NCBI GenBank assembly: GCA_037720595.1
Contig: JBBJLW010000006.1
Coordinates: 85,474-149,473, forward strand
Direction of reading: 5' to 3'
DNA length: 64,000 bases
DNA from: Gaiellasilicea sp037720595
Lineage (GTDB): Bacteria; Actinomycetota; Thermoleophilia; Gaiellales; Gaiellaceae
Both the position numbers and the translations under genes were made by a program. The notes beneath the pieces were generated by a model. It was not told the DNA's origin, made no database searches, and was given only the letters and a program-made list of their open reading frames with translations. Positions 60,598 to 64,000 of the stretch are shown here, piece by piece (the first letter of the stretch is position 1; the number at the start of each line of letters is the position of its first letter).

Positions 60598-61542
60598 TTA
60601 GTACTCGCGGGGCACGACGCCCCACTCACGGACGTAGTCGTCGATCCGCGCCTGCTTCTCCTTCCGTTCGCGCTCGTGATCCTCGGCGCGTCCGGCCCAG
60701 CTCGCGTCGCGCCCGGTGAGCACGCTCGTAGTTTTGCCCTCGGCGGCGGCGGCCTGTTCGAGCGTAATCGCGCTCGCGCAGTGATCGACGTCGGCGCGGA
60801 GGAGCGCGAAGATGCTGACCGCGGGGAGCTGGGCCTTGATGCCGGGAAGGTGGCGCTCTTGGATCTTCAGCCTTGCGCCCACGATCGCGCCCGCGTACGG
60901 TGGCGCAGCGGTCAGGGCCTCGGACGGGTACAGCCTGGCCCACGCCCCCGTTTGCGCGAGCGCGCTCAGGTCGTCGCGGGCGTGCTCTAGCTCATCGAGG
61001 AGCGCGAGGCAACGAGCGCGCCGCTCCTCAAGTTCCTTCTCCACGTCCCGGACGAGCGCCGTGCGACGCTGCACGACGAACGCCACGCGCTCCTCGAGCA
61101 CTCGCTCGCGCACCAGGTCGTGGGCTGCGATCTCGGCTGCGAGCACGGCGCCGCGCTCCTCGAGCTCGGCCGCCTCAGAGACGGGTCGCTCTCCCGGCTG
61201 GCCGGCGGCGAGCCAGTCGGCCAGCGCGGACTGATAGCGGCCATCGGCGCCCTGCCGACGCTCGCGAGTGTCCTGCAGTTCCGCGGAGGCGCGCGCCTGG
61301 CGCTGGTCGATCTCCGCCACGCGCTCGTCGATCAGGCGTAGTTCCGGCCAGCGGTTCCGGCGCGGGCTGATCCTTGCCAACGCCGATCCTTCACCTCGGC
61401 GGAGCAGTTCGAATGCGGGCCCGCTGCGCGGATCGGGTGGCGGCGGCTTCGCCTCCTTAGCGGCCTTTACCGCGATCTTGGCGGCCCGGATCGCGTCCTC
61501 GGCCGCGGCATCCGCTTCGAGCACTGATCGCATCGGCCTCAC
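60598..61542 (-). CDS. Coiled-coil protein of the tRNA-Trp element
   Basis: A 314-residue protein from GTG 61542 (overlaps upstream stop). Residues ~60-190 are a long coiled coil (LRLIDERVAEIDQRQARASA, then RTALVRDVEKELEERRARCL and LDELEHARDDLSALAQTG). The N-terminus is Ala/Lys rich and the C-terminus contains VSIFALLRADVDHCASAITL and EKQARIDDYVREWGVVPREY. No family is recognised; scaffold or capsid-hijack functions in satellites are conceivable but not supported by sequence. Confidence 0.55.
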   Translation of the reverse strand: MRPMRSVLEADAAAEDAIRAAKIAVKAAKEAKPPPPDPRSGPAFELLRRGEGSALARISPRRNRWPELRLIDERVAEIDQRQARASAELQDTRERRQGADGRYQSALADWLAAGQPGERPVSEAAELEERGAVLAAEIAAHDLVRERVLEERVAFVVQRRTALVRDVEKELEERRARCLALLDELEHARDDLSALAQTGAWARLYPSEALTAAPPYAGAIVGARLKIQERHLPGIKAQLPAVSIFALLRADVDHCASAITLEQAAAAEGKTTSVLTGRDASWAGRAEDHERERKEKQARIDDYVREWGVVPREY

Positions 61543-61751
61543 GGGGTCGTCGCCTCGGTAGTGCTGGGGTCGATCAGGCGGTCGAGTTCGCGCACGTCGA
61601 CGCGGAGCGCACCTGAGTCTGTTGGGCCGACCCGATAGGCCCGCAACCTACCGCTACCGATTAGTCGATACGCGGTCGGCCGGCTGATCCGTAGTCGTTT
61701 CGCAAGCTCCGCCACGGTCAAGAGCTGCGGGGCTACATCTGCACCTTCCAT
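61539..61751 (-). CDS. HTH excisionase/regulator at the element's promoter-proximal end
   Basis: A 70-residue protein: LLTVAELAKRLRISRPTAYR, then GRLRAYRVGPTDSGALRVDV, ending with the RELDRLID helix. It is the first gene of the operon. ATG 61751; the next gene overlaps as GTGA. Probably binds the element's regulatory DNA. Confidence 0.8.
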   Translation of the reverse strand: MEGADVAPQLLTVAELAKRLRISRPTAYRLIGSGRLRAYRVGPTDSGALRVDVRELDRLIDPSTTEATTP

Positions 61752-61763
61752 AAGGAAAACTTA

Positions 61764-62000
61764 TCAGACGGATTCGAACGGAACTATCACAGAGCTGGAT
61801 ATTTCTTTGAACGAATCGTCGCGGTGGCAGAAGCTCGCGGCGAATCGCGGCCGCCGCGATGATGAACGTCTTGCCGACGCCCGTGGCCGCATCGACGACG
61901 CAAGACGACTGAGTTCATGGCCTCGCGGCCAGCGCTTGTGCGGCATCTGAGTGGGGCCGTAGCGATGTACGCGGGGGTCGGGATATGAAGGTTTCTTCAC
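61764..62000 (-). pseudogene. Remnant of a DEAD-type helicase gene (Walker A region)
   Basis: From ATG 62000 the frame reads KKPSYPDPRVHRYGPTQMPH and KRWPRGHELS; in a second frame it continues CVVDAATGVGKTFIIAAAAI and RRELLPP, the P-loop of superfamily II helicases. A small frameshift separates the two, and the conserved sequence stops soon after, near 61800. It is a fragment beside the right end of the tRNA-Trp island. My own frame joining; not a profile hit. Confidence 0.55.
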
Positions 62001-62077
62001 ATTCGTTTTTCAGCGTTCACTTACGGCAAATGGTTTGCGTGATGGCTCTTGCCATCGCTAACGATTAGGAGGAATCC

Positions 62078-63208
62078 TTGCGAGTCAAGTCATATCGGCT
62101 GCTCTTTCCCTTTGCCGCTGTCGTGTTGCTTCTGCTTGCTTCGGTGGTGCTTGGTACTGCACGTGCTGCGCCTTCCCCCGGGGCCGTCTACACGATGTCG
62201 AACGACGGAAGTGCGAACGGTGTCATCGCCTACGATCGTGCGGCAGACGGAAATCTTCATGAGATTGGCCGGTTCGGAACCGGTGGGGCTGGCACGGGTT
62301 TCCCGAGGCTCGGCTCGCAGGGCTCAGTCATCCTGACCTTGAACAACACCCGGTTGCTGGTGACAAACGGCGGCAGTAACGACGTCTCCGTCTTCGAGGT
62401 TCAGGCCGACAACCGTTTGATGTTGCTGCAGCGGATCGCATCTGGTGGCCACAAGCCACAGAGCATCACGGCCCGCGGGAATCTCGTCTACGTGATGAAT
62501 GCAGGCGAGGAGGACAACAACATCACCGGCTTTCGCTTCAACTCGACCGGCCGCTTGGTTCGGCTTCCGAACTCCACTCGCGGGCTGAGCCAGAAGCGAG
62601 CCGATCCCGCACAGGTTCAGTTCAGCCCCGACGGGCGCGTGCTCGTCGTGACCGAGAAGGCCACCGACAGAATCGACACGTTCGCAGTTGGCCGCGACGG
62701 CCGCCCCGGTCGCGTCAAAGTGCATCTCTCCTCTGGCAAGACCCCGTTCGGATTCGCCTTCCGACGGGACGGGGTCATGGTCGTGACCGAGGCGTTCGGC
62801 GGGACTCCTGGCAAAGCCGCCGCGTCGTCCTATTCGTTCACCAGTGCTGGTCTTCGTCCGGTCACGCGTTCGGCTCCTGATACTCAGACCGATGTCTGCT
62901 GGACTGTGATCACAAACGACGGACGCTACGCCTACATCACAAACAACGGCAGCGGCACGATCTCGAGTTACCGGATCGACGGCGCCGGTGTACTAACACT
63001 GCTAGAGGCAGTGGCAGGCACTACCGGGAGCCCGGGCGGGTTCGGGACACGCGACGCTGACCTGAGCGACGACGGCGCCTACCTGTACGCGATCGACGTT
63101 GGGACCAGAACCATGAACACCTTCCGCGTGGAGACTGACGGCAAGCTATCTCTACTCGGATCGCAACCGGGACTCCCAGCATCCTTCGCGGGTCTCGCAG
63201 CACGTTAA
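62078..63208 (+). CDS. Secreted lactonase-type seven-bladed beta-propeller
   Basis: A 376-residue protein from TTG 62078, five nt after AGGAGG. A signal peptide (LLFPFAAVVLLLLASVVLGTARA) is followed by repeated blade motifs: GAVYTMSNDGSANGVIAYDR, DVSVFEVQADNRLMLLQRIA, QVQFSPDGRVLVVTEKATDR, TVITNDGRYAYITNNGSGTI, DADLSDDGAYLYAIDVGTRT. The lactonase (PF10282-type) family includes 6-phosphogluconolactonases; an exported one is more likely to bind or hydrolyse an extracellular compound. It lies just outside the tRNA-Trp island. Confidence 0.85.
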   Translation: MRVKSYRLLFPFAAVVLLLLASVVLGTARAAPSPGAVYTMSNDGSANGVIAYDRAADGNLHEIGRFGTGGAGTGFPRLGSQGSVILTLNNTRLLVTNGGSNDVSVFEVQADNRLMLLQRIASGGHKPQSITARGNLVYVMNAGEEDNNITGFRFNSTGRLVRLPNSTRGLSQKRADPAQVQFSPDGRVLVVTEKATDRIDTFAVGRDGRPGRVKVHLSSGKTPFGFAFRRDGVMVVTEAFGGTPGKAAASSYSFTSAGLRPVTRSAPDTQTDVCWTVITNDGRYAYITNNGSGTISSYRIDGAGVLTLLEAVAGTTGSPGGFGTRDADLSDDGAYLYAIDVGTRTMNTFRVETDGKLSLLGSQPGLPASFAGLAAR

Positions 63209-63577
63209 AGCGACCGGGGTGTCGAAAGAGGGACTCGTTTCCTCGGAACGGACGTGGGGGGCGGCGCCCGATGATCGGGTCCCGCCGCCACGGACCGGAA
63301 CGCTGCCTTTACCCACCCGCCAGCGGCCGGCGGCCTGGCGGATCGTCGGGGCCGCTCATGCTCGAGCAGCGGCACCTCGTGGCCGAGGGCGAGCTCGAGC
63401 AGGCGCGTGAGGCGTTCGCAGCGCACGAGTGCGACCCGGCCGCTAGTCGATCCACCGGTAGACGCTCGCTCGGTGAACGCCGAGGTGCGCAGCCACCTCA
63501 CGGGGAGTCCAGAGCGGAGCGTGTGTCGCAGACGTATTCAGGCGGCCACAGCCGCTAATCGGCTACAACGCGGGGTG
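63209..63577. other. Intergenic region with an HTH-gene remnant
   Basis: About 370 bp. Apart from the HTH fragment listed separately, only short frames are present. A GC-rich hairpin-prone stretch is near 63290-63350. No gene is assigned. Confidence 0.4.
63443..63535 (-). pseudogene. Fragment of an excisionase/HTH gene ending in an amber codon
   Basis: A frame without start reads ATHAPLWTPREVAAHLGVHR and ASVYRWID, then TAG (63443-63445). LWTPREVAAHLGVHRASVYRWID is the first helix-turn-helix of a MerR/excisionase-like protein; the wing that should follow is lost. It is either truncated by the stop or a very short decayed piece. Confidence 0.4.

Positions 63578-64000
<423 letters not shown>

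Larger units (their letters stand above)
54994..61751. mobile_element. Integrated element at tRNA-Trp (satellite or plasmid-like), right boundary uncertain
   Basis: All well-supported genes in this interval run on the minus strand from 61751 to 54994: HTH, coiled-coil, two zinc proteins, hypothetical, primase, ATPase, three small proteins, integrase. Many overlap by 4 nt. No capsid, portal, terminase or conjugation gene is seen. The left end is at the tRNA 3' end; I did not find a copy of that tRNA end on the right, so the right limit may lie near the helicase remnant at 62.0 kb. Confidence 0.6.

Overview
The window is GC-rich throughout, uses GTG and TTG starts freely, and reads like an actinobacterial chromosome or large contig. 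The relatives I would guess are Thermoleophilia (Gaiellales/Solirubrobacterales), because an EF-G-like GTPase, a WhiG/FliA-type sigma factor, RNase HI and an ALDH7-like dehydrogenase sit together in a compact block. The taxon is inference; no 16S gene is present. Roughly 47 of the first 48 kb is accessory DNA, and a second island occupies about 55.0-62.0 kb. The only clearly housekeeping block lies between tRNA-Gly(GCC) at 47.8 kb and tRNA-Trp(CCA) at 54.9 kb.

Layout. At 0-2.1 kb a ubiquitin-like protein ends in Gly-Gly and is followed by the first codons of a possible E2-like gene that runs off the window. Beside it is a frameshifted zinc-ribbon/PD-(D/E)XK nuclease gene. At 2.1-15.2 kb is a polymorphic-toxin locus on the minus strand: a 3,051-residue membrane-anchored RHS/YD-repeat protein, an overlapping HEAT-like immunity candidate, a lipoprotein, a gene broken by an amber codon, and a miniature secreted RHS protein with a second toxin tip and its overlapping immunity candidate. 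At 15.4-21.7 kb is a plasmid/ICE-type module (HTH protein, small ORF, DUF932, ParB-like, MobF relaxase) with a strong palindrome before the relaxase. At 21.8-26.0 kb lie three damaged insertion sequences (IS3, IS256 and IS5/IS427 types) around an AT-rich patch.

At 26-38 kb are a broken lipoprotein gene, a large membrane protein fused to a patatin-like lipase, a small membrane protein, and a two-gene operon encoding a TolB-like propeller and a 1,304-residue surface protein. That surface protein shares the N-terminal half of the giant RHS protein but has no RHS repeats. At 38-46.3 kb is a defence-like area: XRE plus a truncated ImmA, a HEPN-motif protein with an unknown partner, an XRE/nucleotidyltransferase pair, and a metallo-beta-lactamase/four-helix membrane protein pair between two copies of a 90-bp repeat. 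An excisionase and a tyrosine integrase (46.4-47.8 kb) abut tRNA-Gly, so this material probably belongs to one or more elements integrated there.

From 54.99 kb a second integrase abuts tRNA-Trp and heads a minus-strand operon with small HTH genes, a RepA-like ATPase, a primase-like protein, zinc-finger proteins and a coiled-coil protein. No capsid, terminase or tail gene is visible, so it looks like a satellite or plasmid-like integrated element. Five direct copies of a 9-bp motif at the primase/ATPase junction may be iterons. The window ends with a secreted lactonase-like propeller and a second secreted protein that runs into 50 consecutive C residues, which is suspicious as an assembly artefact.
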